Of a stretch of 64,000 nucleotides of DNA, positions 24,001 through 34,669 are shown in pieces. The notes below the pieces were generated by a model. That model saw nothing but the letters and a program-made list of their open reading frames with translations. It did no database searches and was not told where the DNA came from. Made by a program: the position numbers and the translations under genes. Every line of letters begins with the position of its first letter. The stretch's first letter is position 1. Origin of the DNA: Scolanthus callimorphus (Eukaryota > Cnidaria > Anthozoa > Actiniaria > Edwardsiidae); assembly GCA_033964015.1 (NCBI GenBank), contig CM066923.1, positions 10,219,978 to 10,283,977 of the forward strand. Reading direction: 5' to 3'.

Positions 24001-24628
24001 CCAGACCCACCCGTCGCTCGCGTTACTACATAAAATTTCAATTTCGCTTCCCGTGCATTTTAAAGGTTTCCTAAAATTTACACATGAGATATGCCACTCA
24101 AATGTCGAGCCACACCAAATACAGCCTCAAAGAAGAATAAAACATTAAATGTTACTAACGTAAGAAACTAATAATAAATGACATATCAATTTTGACAGAC
24201 TGGAGGGCTTGGTCGATAGATAGAACAGAGTAGAATATTATTTTAGAGAGGAAATATGTAAAAACCAAGCAAAATGGAATGTATATAACTCAAGGAAATA
24301 GAATTGTTGATATTACCTCAGCATTGTAGAGCACCAGCTTGAAGCGATCGAAGAATAACAATTCATGTCCTTCGTTCCTTGCTAAATGTTTCGCGTACGT
24401 CTCGACTGCAGCGTGTCCAAACCGGTAAAATTCACCATCTCCCGTCAGCAACACACATGTAGGGGTCTTGTAGAAGCTAAAGCCTTGGCCTCTACCCCAG
24501 CCTTTGAAGACTTGAATATCGCTCTCTTCAACCGAACTTATGGGAGCAAAACCAAAGCCACTATAAGTAGTACCGAAATCGATCGCTACTATGATATTTC
24601 TGTCAGCATGATGCCGCGCGTTATCCAT
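15022..24628 (-). CDS. HSPA12A: HSPA12-type Hsp70-family ATPase (4 exons)
   Basis: HSPA12 proteins are distant Hsp70 relatives with an actin-fold ATPase and no canonical substrate-binding domain. Whether this is the A, B or an invertebrate-specific paralogue cannot be decided here. Exons (coding order): 24317-24628, 18671-18907, 16398-16574, 15022-16100. The N-terminal phosphate loop is AIDFGTTYSGFGFAP. Exon 2 carries WVLTVPAIWEPTAKEFMREA. Exon 3 carries LLIALEPEAASFYCRRL and ends in VVDNG, which joins exon 4 to give the second phosphate motif DNGGGTLDI. Exon 4 has the adenosine-type motif LFLVGGFSQS. One base is missing at 16549-16551 (a three-base same-letter run) between AGLASRDDP and EQLLIALEP. 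With it the coding length is 1,806 nt (601 residues), slightly shorter than vertebrate HSPA12A/B because the N-terminal tail is short. Anthozoans and molluscs often carry many copies of this family, so a paralogue expansion elsewhere is likely. Confidence 0.9.
17194..17762. mobile_element. Family L MITE (aaggccatgt ends), HSPA12 intron
   Basis: The ends aaaggccatgtttcacgagg and gtgtgacatggccttt are inverted repeats. The interior is built of gttgcgagttgc and cgtgtaacat modules. An apparently unrelated stretch of roughly 200 bp (about 17385-17590) interrupts it. A second family L element follows immediately. Confidence 0.65.
17759..18160. mobile_element. Second family L MITE, adjacent copy
   Basis: It begins aaggccatgttacacggggc and ends gagttgcaagaaaaattgcc, which pairs with the ggcaatttttcttgcaac of its own left end. 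It shares the gttgcgagttgc modules with the copy to its left, and the two are end to end. Another partial relative is at 57390-57530. Confidence 0.65.
18329..18605. mobile_element. Family F MITE, HSPA12 intron 2 side
   Basis: The left end aagccggtttacatttgcg and the right end caagtgcaaacgggcctt match family F. Its right edge lies about 65 bp from the exon 2 splice donor at 18671, within the intron. Confidence 0.7.
18957..19160. mobile_element. Palindromic MITE, HSPA12 intron 1
   Basis: The arms ttttgcgctttgcagttc... and ...gaacagcaaagcccaaaa, and inner pairs tgagccaatcgg / ctgattggctca and tcgcctggcttt / aagccaggcga, form a long imperfect hairpin. The CCAAT-like box is within the arm. It is non-coding. 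Confidence 0.65.
20255..20545. mobile_element. Family G MITE (ggtttccatatg ends), HSPA12 intron 1
   Basis: The left end ccggtttccatatgacgcag, then ctgtcgtggacaaac and ctattgtgaacaaagttgt, is mirrored on the right by acaactttgttcacaatag, gcttgtccatgacag and cggaaaccagcc. A second copy with an internal expansion lies at 36109-36459. Confidence 0.75.
20960..21065. repeat. Impure gatgat microsatellite, HSPA12 intron 1
   Basis: A run of gatgatggt/tatgatgg units with substitutions is visible. It has no coding role. Confidence 0.75.
21191..21652. mobile_element. Palindromic element split by a family F MITE
   Basis: Outer arms ggcctactccgggtcctaag (21191) and cttaggagccgtggagtaggcc (21630-21650) pair. 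Between them a family F element (21220-21606, ends aaggcccgtttac / gtaaaccggcctt) is flanked on both sides by the direct repeat aagatcgcccaag, the expected mark of target duplication. The family F element is thus the younger of the two. Confidence 0.72.
21660..24316. other. HSPA12 intron 1, no further gene seen
   Basis: This long stretch carries no exon-like conserved frame on either strand. It has several CCAAT-like motifs near 22100-22255, a segment with agagcggatttcagataagtg near 22050 that resembles the left end of family E, and otherwise unremarkable AT-rich DNA. Confidence 0.4.
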
Positions 24629-24711
24629 TGCGCGTTTCCTTGCTTCTCTATTCCGTACTTACGCAGGATAACAAATACTCGTCGATTTTAACCGAGAAAT
24701 AGCCGCCCTTT

Positions 24712-24739
24712 GCTATTTATAAGCGAGCTATTTATGAGC
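24712..24739 (-). promoter_or_regulatory. Paired TATA-like boxes upstream of HSPA12
   Basis: On the minus strand the sequence reads gctcataaatagctcgcttataaatagc-like, giving two TATA-type boxes about 85-110 nt upstream of the HSPA12 start codon at 24628. Spacing would suit a short 5' UTR. No clear heat-shock element array (repeated GAA/TTC) is visible nearby. This is an inference from motif and position. Confidence 0.5.
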
Positions 24740-25686
24740 GTCTGACCGAGTTGAATTTAAGTAATACGGTTTATGTTGAAGTTGTTGTGTATATATTAAG
24801 TGCCTGCTGCCTAAAGGATGCGGTTTAGGTAATTGAAAGATTAGAGCCACGCTCCGATGGTTGGCTGACTGCCTTCAGCGGGGTCATGGCGCATGTCGGT
24901 GACTCAAGCATGCATGCACTTATAGAAATATACTGGATATTGCTACGAGTAACGCAAAACATGTGTTATGGATATCGTGTGAAGGTTTTGAAAAGTTGAG
25001 TCGCGAGAGGTATCCTATTGCCCATGCGTATACATGTCACGCATGTGCAGTGTGATACGCATAATTGTGCTCCGTTAGCATCAATATTTCTCTCAACGAT
25101 GTCTTCCTTTGGCCAGGAGGAGGCACCTGGAATGAAGTTTTCCCAGGTGAACCCTAGCACCAATGTTCCCAGCCCCAGGAGAAAAATCTTCGCGGCAACA
25201 GAAAAGTTTCTCCCAAAAACTTTCCCATCAGAACTTTTTTCCCCAGCGACGACCGCATTGTCCAAAATTTTCCAGCCAGCTTTATTAGAGAGAGGCTGCG
25301 GGACGGTCCATTTTGTGCATCCGATACTTTCACCGAGGATTGCAAAGCGCATGGGTTTTCTAGCCGAGGTTTTCAAGTCGAATATGGGTAAGGCTCAGCG
25401 AAGCTTCGAACTAATTTCCTCTGTAGGAAAATCCGGAAATTTTCGAAATTTGGTATTCTTTAAAATATATTTTTTCACCCACAGATCCCGAAAAATTGTG
25501 AATTCATATTCTGAGCTGGCTTTGGCAATTTACAGAGAATAGACCTTTGGTGGTCTCTCCATCTCGGATTTTAAACCTCGGCCCCGCCGTCTCGGAAAAT
25601 CTCGCATTTTCCATTCGACGTTTTTTTTGTCACGAATGCGGCGCGTGACACTTCATTGGCGGCCACTGTCACGCCACGCTTCAATA
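24740..25686. other. Intergenic, two overlapping unexplained open frames
   Basis: A plus-strand frame (25018-25542, 174 codons) and a minus-strand frame (24966-25376, 136 codons) overlap. Neither shows a domain I recognise. The minus frame includes a hydrophobic stretch (KIFLLGLGTLVLGF). They may be part of an unidentified repeat or an exon of an unrecognised gene. Confidence 0.3.
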
Positions 25687-26802
25687 GTTAAAGGGAGCCT
25701 GTCACGCAACTGTGCAGCTGTTCTGCGCATCTTAAAACAAAGAAGTATCGTCCCGTAACGATGGCCAGCGAAGGCTAAAAACCTCGAAAACAAATCGTAT
25801 ATAATTTCGATATTTCGCGATACATTGGACAATGTTTTTTAGCTTTACATATTCTTAAATAGTTATCTGATAGGATGGTCTAATGACTCTAATCAATTGT
25901 GTCAGCGGTCAGCGAGGAGCTTAGTCGTGTTTTTCTCTATCTCTTCGGAGAAGCCGAAAAATACATCGTTTTCCACCCCGATTGCTCCAATTCTGGTTCA
26001 TTGTAAAGGGTAATCGACAGGGAAGCTCTGCTGAAGCCGTTTAGGGACATCCAAGCGAATATCCAGCAATTTTTGGGTACTTTTCAAGTCCTGTTCAAGT
26101 TTCCCGCCACGCACTAAAGCCAAGAAAGACCTGTAAGATCGTTGATTACCAAAGAGCCTACACGGATTGGATCCTACACGTCTATAAGTATACCACTGAT
26201 TTATCTCTTTATTTCCTTCGTGCTAACGGTAGACAGCTCTCGATATATTTTTTATCTTTCTCTATTTTCCGACATTTCTTAAATCTTAATTAATTCGTTT
26301 GCAGCGACTGAGGTTCACCCGTCCGTGAATTTTATCTTGAATTTGCATACTATTGTTTTAATTGTGTTCTCTTACCCGCGGGACTCGCGGGCTTTTATTA
26401 CTTATTTTATCTTTTTACGACTTAATATTCCTTTTTAATTACTACATTAGTTTATCAATTTAATATTTTCACAATATTTATTAACTTACTTCTAGGAAAA
26501 CACAATTTCTTATATGCAATCAAATAATTATTTCACATAGTTCTAGTTGTTATAAATGTAATAAATTGCACCAAACGTATTATTAACACAAATCAAACAA
26601 AGTAAACAATACAAAAGTAAAACAAATATAAACTAAAACATTATTAACAAAATCAAACAAAGTAAATAATACAAAAGTAAAACAAATATAAACTGAAACA
26701 TTATCAATCAATAAACATAATAAACAATACTCAAACACATTATACAATATTGTCTCTATGCACTATGTGGAATAACTTCGCCCAATTTTCTTCATATCCC
26801 TT

Positions 26803-27267
26803 GTGCTATGGCTGGTGTCCTTAAACTCGCATTCTTCTTCTGGAGATCGATGGATGGGGCATCACTCCACTAAACCAGTTTTCTGTTTTCGAGCACGAAT
26901 CAGACGGCAGAAGTGCCCCTCTGTGTACTATAATAACACCAGTGCAACTTTTCATCTCCCTCTCGTCGGCGACCTGTTATTCAAACTGAACCCAGGTCCT
27001 GAAATTCGGCCCATCGCCACTGTTATCTCAGTACGTTCCAATGTTCAAAAGCCGACAGTGACTCATACTCGCAATGCTCATAATCTGATCAACACCCAGC
27101 GAGCACCCCTAGCGGTGAATAACCCCCGCCACTTACTGACGCGCACAATTAATCGACATCAAGTACAATCAATGGCAACGATTCAATATCACAGCACTCC
27201 CCTCTCTCTTTTATACATACAATCCCTGTTCTTAATAATCATAACTATAAATGCAGCCAACAGCTAA
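26803..27267 (+). CDS. LINE 5' open frame with NPGP motif
   Basis: The frame encodes 154 residues with no zinc knuckle or coiled coil I can recognise. It includes VGDLLFKLNPGP at 26965-27000, reminiscent of the GD...NPGP segment found near the N-terminus of some CR1/L2 polyproteins, where related sequences act as 2A-like translational recoding sites. The spacing between D and NPGP is longer than in canonical 2A, so activity is doubtful. It may be the N-terminal part of the main ORF, separated from it by a frame break. Confidence 0.5.
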   Translation: MLWLVSLNSHSSSGDRWMGHHSTKPVFCFRARIRRQKCPSVYYNNTSATFHLPLVGDLLFKLNPGPEIRPIATVISVRSNVQKPTVTHTRNAHNLINTQRAPLAVNNPRHLLTRTINRHQVQSMATIQYHSTPLSLLYIQSLFLIIITINAANS

Positions 27268-27362
27268 CAAACAATTTTGTCTATATCAACTGGTCAAATT
27301 TAATTACGATACAAACAAACCCACCACAGGCGTCTGGAAACTCCCACAGACCGGCTAGATCT

Positions 27363-30300
27363 GTGAAGAGTAAGTCGCATATTATCAAAGATGTCGTTGT
27401 TGATAACGACATTGACATAGTAGACTCTGATGTGCATAGTAGAAGGATCCCGGTGAGAATCTCTAATCGGCCTGAATGCTTACCCTCCCCCTCCTGTGAA
27501 TATACTAGCAGCAACGCACTAAACCTTATTCACATAAATGCTGCTAAGAAACATTCTGCCTCTTGCCTTCGCTTTGGCTGTTGGAATGTAAGATCTCTGA
27601 ATAATTCCAAGGTCGCCTCTCTGTGTGATCTAGTGGTCTCCAAGAGGCTCGACATTTTGGCTCTCAATGAGACCTGGCAAAAGGAAAATGATAACTCAAA
27701 TCCTGCATTGGCTACAGTGATAAACTCCCTGCAGGACTTCGATTTTTTACAACAACCGAGATCTTTCTACAAAGGTGGGGGTGTTGGTATTTTTATCAGG
27801 AAAGGCCTTAAGGTAAAACGAAACACGATCATACATTTCAAGTCTATGGAATATATGGATGTATGCATTAGCTCTTCCAATTCAACGATGCGCTTTCTTA
27901 CCATATATAGACCACCTCCATCCAAGAAAAACAAACTTACTACACGCATGTTTCTTGATGAGTTTCCGCGCCTACTGGAGGTACTAAGTATTGTCCCGGG
28001 AATTTGATGATCACTGGTGACCTAAATTTTCATGTTGATGATGTCAACAACACTGATGCTTTGAAATTCCTTGACTTGTTGGAGTCAGCTGGTCTTCAGC
28101 AAAAAGTAGTAGGGGCCACTCATAAACACGGCCACACTCTTGACCTGGTCATCGTTCGGGAGAGTGACACACTACTTACCAAGGCTCCTGACATTATCAA
28201 TTTTGACAAAAGAATATCTGATCACAGTGCTATTATTTGCTCTGCCGATATGCCTAAACCGGGAGCAACTAAAAAGACCATCATGCATCGAAACGTGAGA
28301 CGCATGGACATGAACTCCTGGTGTGACGACATCAAAAATTCATCCCTTTGCAGTGGGGAAACAACATCTCCCTCTGATGTCAACACCCTAGTTGACCAAT
28401 ACAATAATGTGATTGGTAATCTTATAGATAAACACGCCCCTATTCAGGCACGCACCATCACTCTACGCCCCCACACACCTTGGTTTGATGAGAATCTAAG
28501 ATCTCTTAAAAAGCAGAAACGCCAAGCAGAACGGCGCTTCGTTCTCTCTGGACTTGAGGTCCATCGACAAATATACGTCGATCATCGCTGCATCTACAAC
28601 GATGCCCTCACCCTTGCAAAGCAAAGCTACTACAGATCTAAAATATCTGACTCTGACCAGAATCAGTTATTCCGTGTCATCGATGGCCTTTTTAAGGTTA
28701 AAACAATTCCACCCTTGCCAACCCGTGACTCCCCCCAAATACTGGCGGAGCAATTTGCTGACTTCTTCACTGACAAAATTGAAGCGCTGAAAGAGCAAAT
28801 GAGTTCATCAAATCTTGCGTCAATGGAAATGTCGGTAAAACTAAATCCGACTATATGCCGTAGTTCTTTTTCTGAGTTTTCTGTGATCTCAGAAAAGCAC
28901 ATTCAAGAAGTTGTTCAGAAATCGAAGTCGAAATACTGTTCTCTTGATCCCTTGCCTACTGGCGTTCTCAAAGACTCTCTTGAGGTCATTACACCAACAC
29001 TGACGTCTATCACCAATACGTCACTTCAGTCTGGTGTTTTTCCAATGGCACTTAAAAAGGGTGTAGTACACCCTTCAATTAAGAAGCAGTCTCTTGACCA
29101 TGAACAATTTCCTAATTTTCGACCTGTTACAAACATTGCATTCCTCTCGAAAACTATGGAAAGGGTTGCTGCAACGCAGACACTTAACTACCTTGTCCAA
29201 AACAAGCTACTTCCAAAGTTCCAATCTGCATACAGACTGTTTTTCAGTACTGAAACAGCACTCCTTCGCGTTTTTAACGATATACTGCTCGCCATTGACA
29301 GACAGCGTGAGGTTGTTTTAGTTTTACTTGACCTATCTTCTGCTTTTGATACCATAAACCATAATGCTCTATTGTCTCGCCTTGAAGAACGTTTCGGTAT
29401 CCATGGCACTGTGTTGAAGTGGTTTGAGTCCTATCTTTCACACAGAACGCAACAAGTTGCTGTTAATGACGTGCTGTCTTCTGAGAGGAATCTCTCATAC
29501 GGTGTTCCACAAGGATCGGTTCTTGGACCTCTGTTGTTTTCTTTATTTTTCTCTCCCTTGGAAGATGTGATTTTGGGTCACGGCCTAAACGCCATGATGT
29601 ATGCTGATGACACTCAGCTCTATGTGTCAATTGATACTCCTGAAGCACGCCCGATTGTCCTGGCTAAGCTTGAATTATGCATTAGAGACATCCTGGTCTG
29701 GTGTAATGCCAATGGACTTGCATGCAACCCTGACAAAACAGAGGTGGTACATCTCTCTTCTCGCTTCTCTCATCATGAGGCTGTTCCTGGTCTTAGTATC
29801 AATGGCTTTGCTATTGACCCTAAGCCTGCTGCCCGGAACCTTGGTGTGATTGTCGACTCGCACATGCTGATGACCAAGCATGTTAATAACACGTGCAAAA
29901 ATGCTTACATGTCTATAAAGAACATTGGCAGGCTGCGGAAGTATCTCGACGAGCATACATGTGAAAAACTAGTTCATGCCTTTATTACATCTAAGCTCGA
30001 CTCATGTAACAGCCTCCTTGTTGGTTTGCCTGACTCCGAAATATCTAAACTACAATCAGTTCAGAACTGCGCTGCCAGGCTAATCAAGCGAGCAAAGAAA
30101 AACGATAATATCACGCCGGTCCTCCGATCCCTACATTGGCTGCCAATACGCGCCAGGATTGACTTTAAAGTTCTTGTTTTAGTTTTTAAAGCTCTCCACA
30201 ATCAGGCTCCCGACTATATTACTGAATTGATTTCCAAATACAATCCAGCTCGCTCCTTAAGGTCCTCAGATCAACTGCTTTTGAACGTTCCTCCTGCCAG

Positions 30301-30445
30301 AACTAAAACATACGGAGACAGATCTTTCTCTGTTTATTCCAGCAGACTCTGGAACACACTACCTCTCCAAATTAAAAAATCTGAGACTTTGGGAATTTTC
30401 AAATCCAAACTTAAAACTTACCTTTTTCGGAATATATATACATAA
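27363..30445 (+). CDS. LINE endonuclease-reverse transcriptase polyprotein, one frame break
   Basis: 27363-28007 encodes the N-terminal half of an APE-type endonuclease (WNVRSLNN, DILALNETW, GGGVGIFI, IYRPPPS). The remainder continues in another frame from 28004 with GDLNFHVD, HTLDLVI and the catalytic SDHSAI. The reverse transcriptase follows with QSAYR, motif A LLDLSSAFDTINH, motif B GVPQGSVLGPLLFSLF and the catalytic MMYADDTQLY. The tail has LHWLPIRARIDFK and RLWNTLPLQIK, common in CR1/L2-type elements. The frames join if one base is added at the ggg run 27998-28000. No RNase H domain is seen. With that base the protein would be about 1,000 residues and apparently intact, so the copy may be young. 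Confidence 0.85.
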
Positions 30446-32688
30446 TACTAATGAGTTGGAGTCCTGGCTACACAAATAACTTGTAGTTTTATTATCTTTT
30501 ATCTTTTATTTTTTAGAGTTTTTTATCTTTTATAAATTTTAGATTATTTTTATTAAGTAAATACATATATATATATATATTTTTTTTTTCCACATATGAT
30601 GTACATTTAAAGCATGTAAAGCACGGAAATGTAAAGCATTGAAACTATGGTGTAATGCTATATCTATTATTATTATTATTATTAATGAGTTTTACTGATG
30701 AATCAATGATCGCTCCTGGAGCATGCGCGTATCGTGACTGAAACTGATGAATCAATGATCGCTCCCGGACCATGCGCGCATCGTGACAGGTTATCTTTAA
30801 ATACATCTTCTTGTGATCCACGATATACATTTCAGTGCGCACGTTTCCCATGATTGTCACGTTATGTCATTGACATCCGTGATAAAATGCCGCATGACGT
30901 CTGATCACGTGTGCGTAGAGCATCGCGTAACGGATGTTTGTCCTGCATTTGTTGAGTGTTTCGATATTGTGATTCTATTCGCTGCGCCTTGGTCCATGTC
31001 TGTCTAGCAGGTCAATGCAAGCAAAACACAGCAATTTAATAGACGCTCAAATTCAGTAGAAAACAAAGTGAACGAGTGGGGTTTCACTCAATTTGACAGG
31101 CACAATTCCTGACACCCTTGTGGCCTTTTTTCATCACGTGCAGTCTTGTGATCAGCCACGAGTACTTTTGAGGGGAAAAAGACAGACAGTGAAGATGTTA
31201 TTTCCTGTGTAAAACATTATCTAAAATGAACCCTGGTTTCAATATCAATGTTTTTATTTACAATTCACACTTCGTGCTATATATAAATTGTGAATTTTGT
31301 GACCATTTTGAAGGAGCCGAGACACCGGTCCCATAATACATTGCTTTGTTTTTGTTTACATGATACAGTGCACTAGACACAGTGCACTAGACACTTGATG
31401 CAAAGAGATTATACTTTTAGGAGCTTTTATTTAGTAAAACGCGCTAAACGGATAAAAAATATATTAAAGGGGCTGTGTCAGGGTTGTTTCAACAAAATTT
31501 TATAAAATCTACATAAAAATCTACATAAACTTCTCAGAATCCTACATTATACTATTATGTAGTGTTATAAAGACAAAGGAACTGAAACTTACATTATATA
31601 GGCATTCTTACATAAGATTTTATAGGTTTCGCTATCAAATTTCCAAGTTTGAAAACTGTTCAGCATGAAAAAATGTCCTTTCGTAATCCAATTCCATCCG
31701 CTCGATAACACACGAAAACACTCCAAATTTGTGCTCATCTAGCAGGTGAAAGGTTATTTAACAAACCTAGATGATTATTTTGCTCATTTCGTTTGAATTT
31801 GACTACATTTAAGGTAATTCCCCTAAAATAAAACTTGTCGTAGAATTGTTTTCTTAATTTGTCTATTTACTATTTAGTATATAAGGAATGAAAATATGAA
31901 ATAAAAAGAGAGGGTGCCCATGCTCGTTTAGAAACTGTGATGGCGCAAACATACCCCATTTTTAGTGCCTGAGGGCTATTTTGTGAAGGAATACGTGAAA
32001 CAAGAAAATTGTGATAAAACGCTCACTAATGAAGCAATCCAGTTCGCTTGCAAGTTTGAACAGAACTGTTGGATGCTTCACTACCTAGGACGAACATTGG
32101 AATGTTTAATTTTCAATGTGTGTTGACGCTACTCTTGAAAATGTGCAAAAATGTGCGCACCGCTCGTGATAATTTGAGAGTCTTTGGTGTCTCATTTTGG
32201 GGCTTTTTATGACGATAGCTCAAAAACTTGTCGTGGAAATTTCTTTAAACTTTTTTATAACAGGGGAATGATAGTTTTATCAAAATGGTAAAATAAAAAA
32301 TGGGGGTGCCCAATCTTGTTTTCGCGCAATATCCCAAATAGCGACTTTTTCTTGGTGTTTCTCGCTCAAATGGGGATATTTAGCTTGCGCGCGCACGCTC
32401 GATTGCGTCATTTTCGAACGAATTGATCGCGCGTCCATGCGCAGAACAGCGTGCGCCGTGCAAAACAGGGGAATAACCTTAAGCAACCTAAATTTGCCTC
32501 AAAATCGTGTCACTGCCCCTTTAAGCTTTTAGTGAAGTTTCTGAATTTTGATGGTAACAAAAATGGCGGCGAAGCATTGCATTATGGGAAGGGTGCGTCG
32601 GTTCCCTGAAGAGTAGTTCACAATTGCTTTTCTATTGTTGTCATTAATTCTAAATTTCGTATTGTACAAATTTGTTGAATTTTCGTTT

Positions 32689-32949
32689 ACCACTGTATGC
32701 ATTGCTATGCGACCTCAAAATTCACTGTTGCGATGGGCGATTGGCGATAGCTGTCAATCAAAACCAAAACGTTGGATTCGGCTACTTCAGCCGGTCCACA
32801 TTGATTGCAAAATCAACTAAAATTAGTGTAAGCTATCCTTAAAATTATTAACTTTCTGGCTCAAGAAAATTGACATTACAATTCCTTTGCTGAGAATCGC
32901 CCATCGCAACAGTGAATTTTGAGGTCGCGTAGCAACGCATTCGGTGGTA
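32689..32949. mobile_element. MITE with ~60-bp inverted arms
   Basis: The left arm (accactgtatgcattgctat, then gcgacctcaaaattcactg and ttgcgatgggcgatt) is matched in reverse on the right (aatcgcccatcgcaac, cagtgaattttgaggtcgc, gtagcaacgcattcggtgg). It is non-coding. Confidence 0.75.
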
Positions 32950-33297
32950 AATGTTACATTTTTGCAAAGACACTATATGCGCCTTTATGAAAGCAATACT
33001 ACTTACGATGGACTTTATCAATAGCAGTGCCGTAGCGAGGGTGCAGAGGAGGTACCAGTGGGTAACGTACCAGTCTTTTGTAAAATTTCCCACGCATTAA
33101 GACATTTTGTCACATTTACTGTGCTTCAAAAGAGGACCCCCCCCCCCCCTCCCCCCCTCTGGACTTTCTCAAAGTCCTCCAAAATTACAAAAGCTCACTT
33201 CGCGACATCTTCATCTCACTTCATCTCGGCTCGCTTCGCTCGCTTTTGTTAGTAACCTTAGAGAGGTCGACTTATGGCAAGTCTAGCTACGCCCCTG

Positions 33298-33694
33298 AAT
33301 AGGCGATTATATTGTGACGTCAGTGTTTATGATTTTTCTTATTTGCATAAGCATTAGTGAAAATCAGCAAGCGTACGGAGTTACAAAAAGAAAAGATCTG
33401 AATTTCAATAGCGTCTGGGAATGAAGCGTACTAAGAAAGTTTGACGTTCGTAACTTAAATTATGAGCGCATGGCGAGAAGCTCGATTTGCAAGAAACATT
33501 TGGGCTAATGAGCTTCCTGCCCCACAAAAAAATCAAGTCTTGAAAAATGTAATAAAATTGCTCAAGATCAAATAATTACTATTCCGAAGAACGCATTAAC
33601 GATTTTCACTAAGTTTTGAATGATCCAATCAGGTTTTTAAAATTCTGAAGCTAGACCCTACTTATGCAAATGAGTAAACAAATAACCGCCTATA
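33298..33694. mobile_element. Probable MITE with short inverted ends
   Basis: The left end ataggcgattat and the right end ataaccgcctat pair imperfectly. Inner tttgcataagc and gcaaatgag segments partly mirror each other. It is non-coding, and the boundary is uncertain. Confidence 0.5.
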
Positions 33695-34420
33695 GACAGG
33701 CGGCTAAGCAAATATTTTTTCCCGAATTGAGCGCTTTGTGATAAAAGCGTGGCAAATTCCAGGATGAATGACTTGAAGGTATTTATTTCGCGTAAACGGA
33801 ATGAACACGAAAACAGTGGCTGGCGAGGGCCCTTTCACTCAATCACTGAACTGAACTCAGAAAATATATTTCTCCTACTTACATTTCTCTTAAAAATACG
33901 GTGCAAGATAACGACTCCTAGAAGGGCAATCAAGTTGACTCGACCATTCCCACATTTACCAGAATGCAATGCACGCATCATTCAGATTGAACTGAAAAGG
34001 CGCGCACTGTAAGCTGGTAAAAGTGGGAAAAAAAGTGGAGCGGGAAGCCTGTGGTGTGTTTCCCTAACTGGCACTCGTGAGAACCAATATTTCTGTATTT
34101 GGTTAGATAAATATTACAGAGGCTGCAAAGGGAAACAAACGACAGTACCCCCGTTCAACTCAGTATTTCTCAAGCGGAAAAGGTCTACTAGAGTTGGAAT
34201 GGCTCGTTGAGGACTACCTTTCGGAGTGGTGTGAAATGGGTTGTCATGCAGGATATCGATTTGCAATGGAAATAGTGAACTAACAATGGCTACACGATTC
34301 ACTGTTCAATGTAAACAACCATGTTAGTAACATGAGAACATCATATGAAATGAATAATATGAGCCGTGAGAGAATATTATATGAGTCGTGTGTTGTTTTT
34401 CCAGATTTTTCGATTTCTCA

Positions 34421-34618
34421 GACCTCAGTAGCTGGGGCGTGATGATTTCCCTTTTCAGATCACGTGGCATTACCAACAGTATTCCGTTCTTTCTTTTTCA
34501 ACTTTCAACTACGAACCGAAGGATATGAATATGGAAGAACAAGTAAGGGATATTCAAATTGAAATGAATGCCACGTGATCTAAAATGGGAAACAGTACGC
34601 CTAAGCCGAGGAGGTGTA
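34421..34618. mobile_element. Family D palindromic MITE downstream of MEGF8
   Basis: The arms (ggggcgtgatgatttccc, then ttcagatcacgtggcatt) are mirrored on the right (aatgccacgtgatct, then gggaaacagtacgcctaagc). It lies just past the MEGF8 stop codon at 34670 and may be transcribed as part of its 3' UTR. Other copies are at 37431, 39291 and 55992. Confidence 0.78.
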
Positions 34619-34669
34619 TCGATTTCATAAGGAAAAATCTAAATGAAAACAAAATCTAAGAACTTTTTG

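Larger units (their letters stand above)
25906..30686 (+). mobile_element. CR1/L2-like non-LTR retrotransposon, near full length
   Basis: The boundaries are set by the interrupted MITE on both sides: a 5' region from about 25906, an ORF1-like frame, an APE endonuclease plus reverse transcriptase frame, and a 3' end with an (att)n tail at about 30664-30686. A 60-bp tandem duplication (26582-26701) lies in the 5' region. The retention of a long 5' part is unusual for LINEs, which are commonly 5'-truncated. The subfamily assignment (CR1/L2 group) rests on the endonuclease type, the RT motifs and the C-terminal tail, and needs a phylogeny. Confidence 0.82.
25687..30797 (-). mobile_element. Family N MITE interrupted by the LINE
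   Basis: 25687-25905 matches the 10438-10693 element in reverse (taaagggagcctgtcacg, then ccgtaacgatgg, then gataggatggtctaat). The missing end (gatcgctcctggagcatgcg... tcgtgac) reappears at 30700-30797 after the LINE, where it is itself duplicated once in tandem (period about 56 bp). The LINE therefore inserted into this older element. Confidence 0.7.
30800..34420. other. Intergenic, repeat-bearing, no gene seen
   Basis: No exon was recognised. An approximately 1.06-kb segment at 31466-32525 begins ttaaaggggctgtgtcaggg and ends gtgtcactgcccctttaa, weak inverted ends that may define a larger non-autonomous element. A poly-C run lies at 33137-33149. MEGF8 polyadenylation presumably falls in the right-hand part, but I could not identify the signal. 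Confidence 0.4.
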
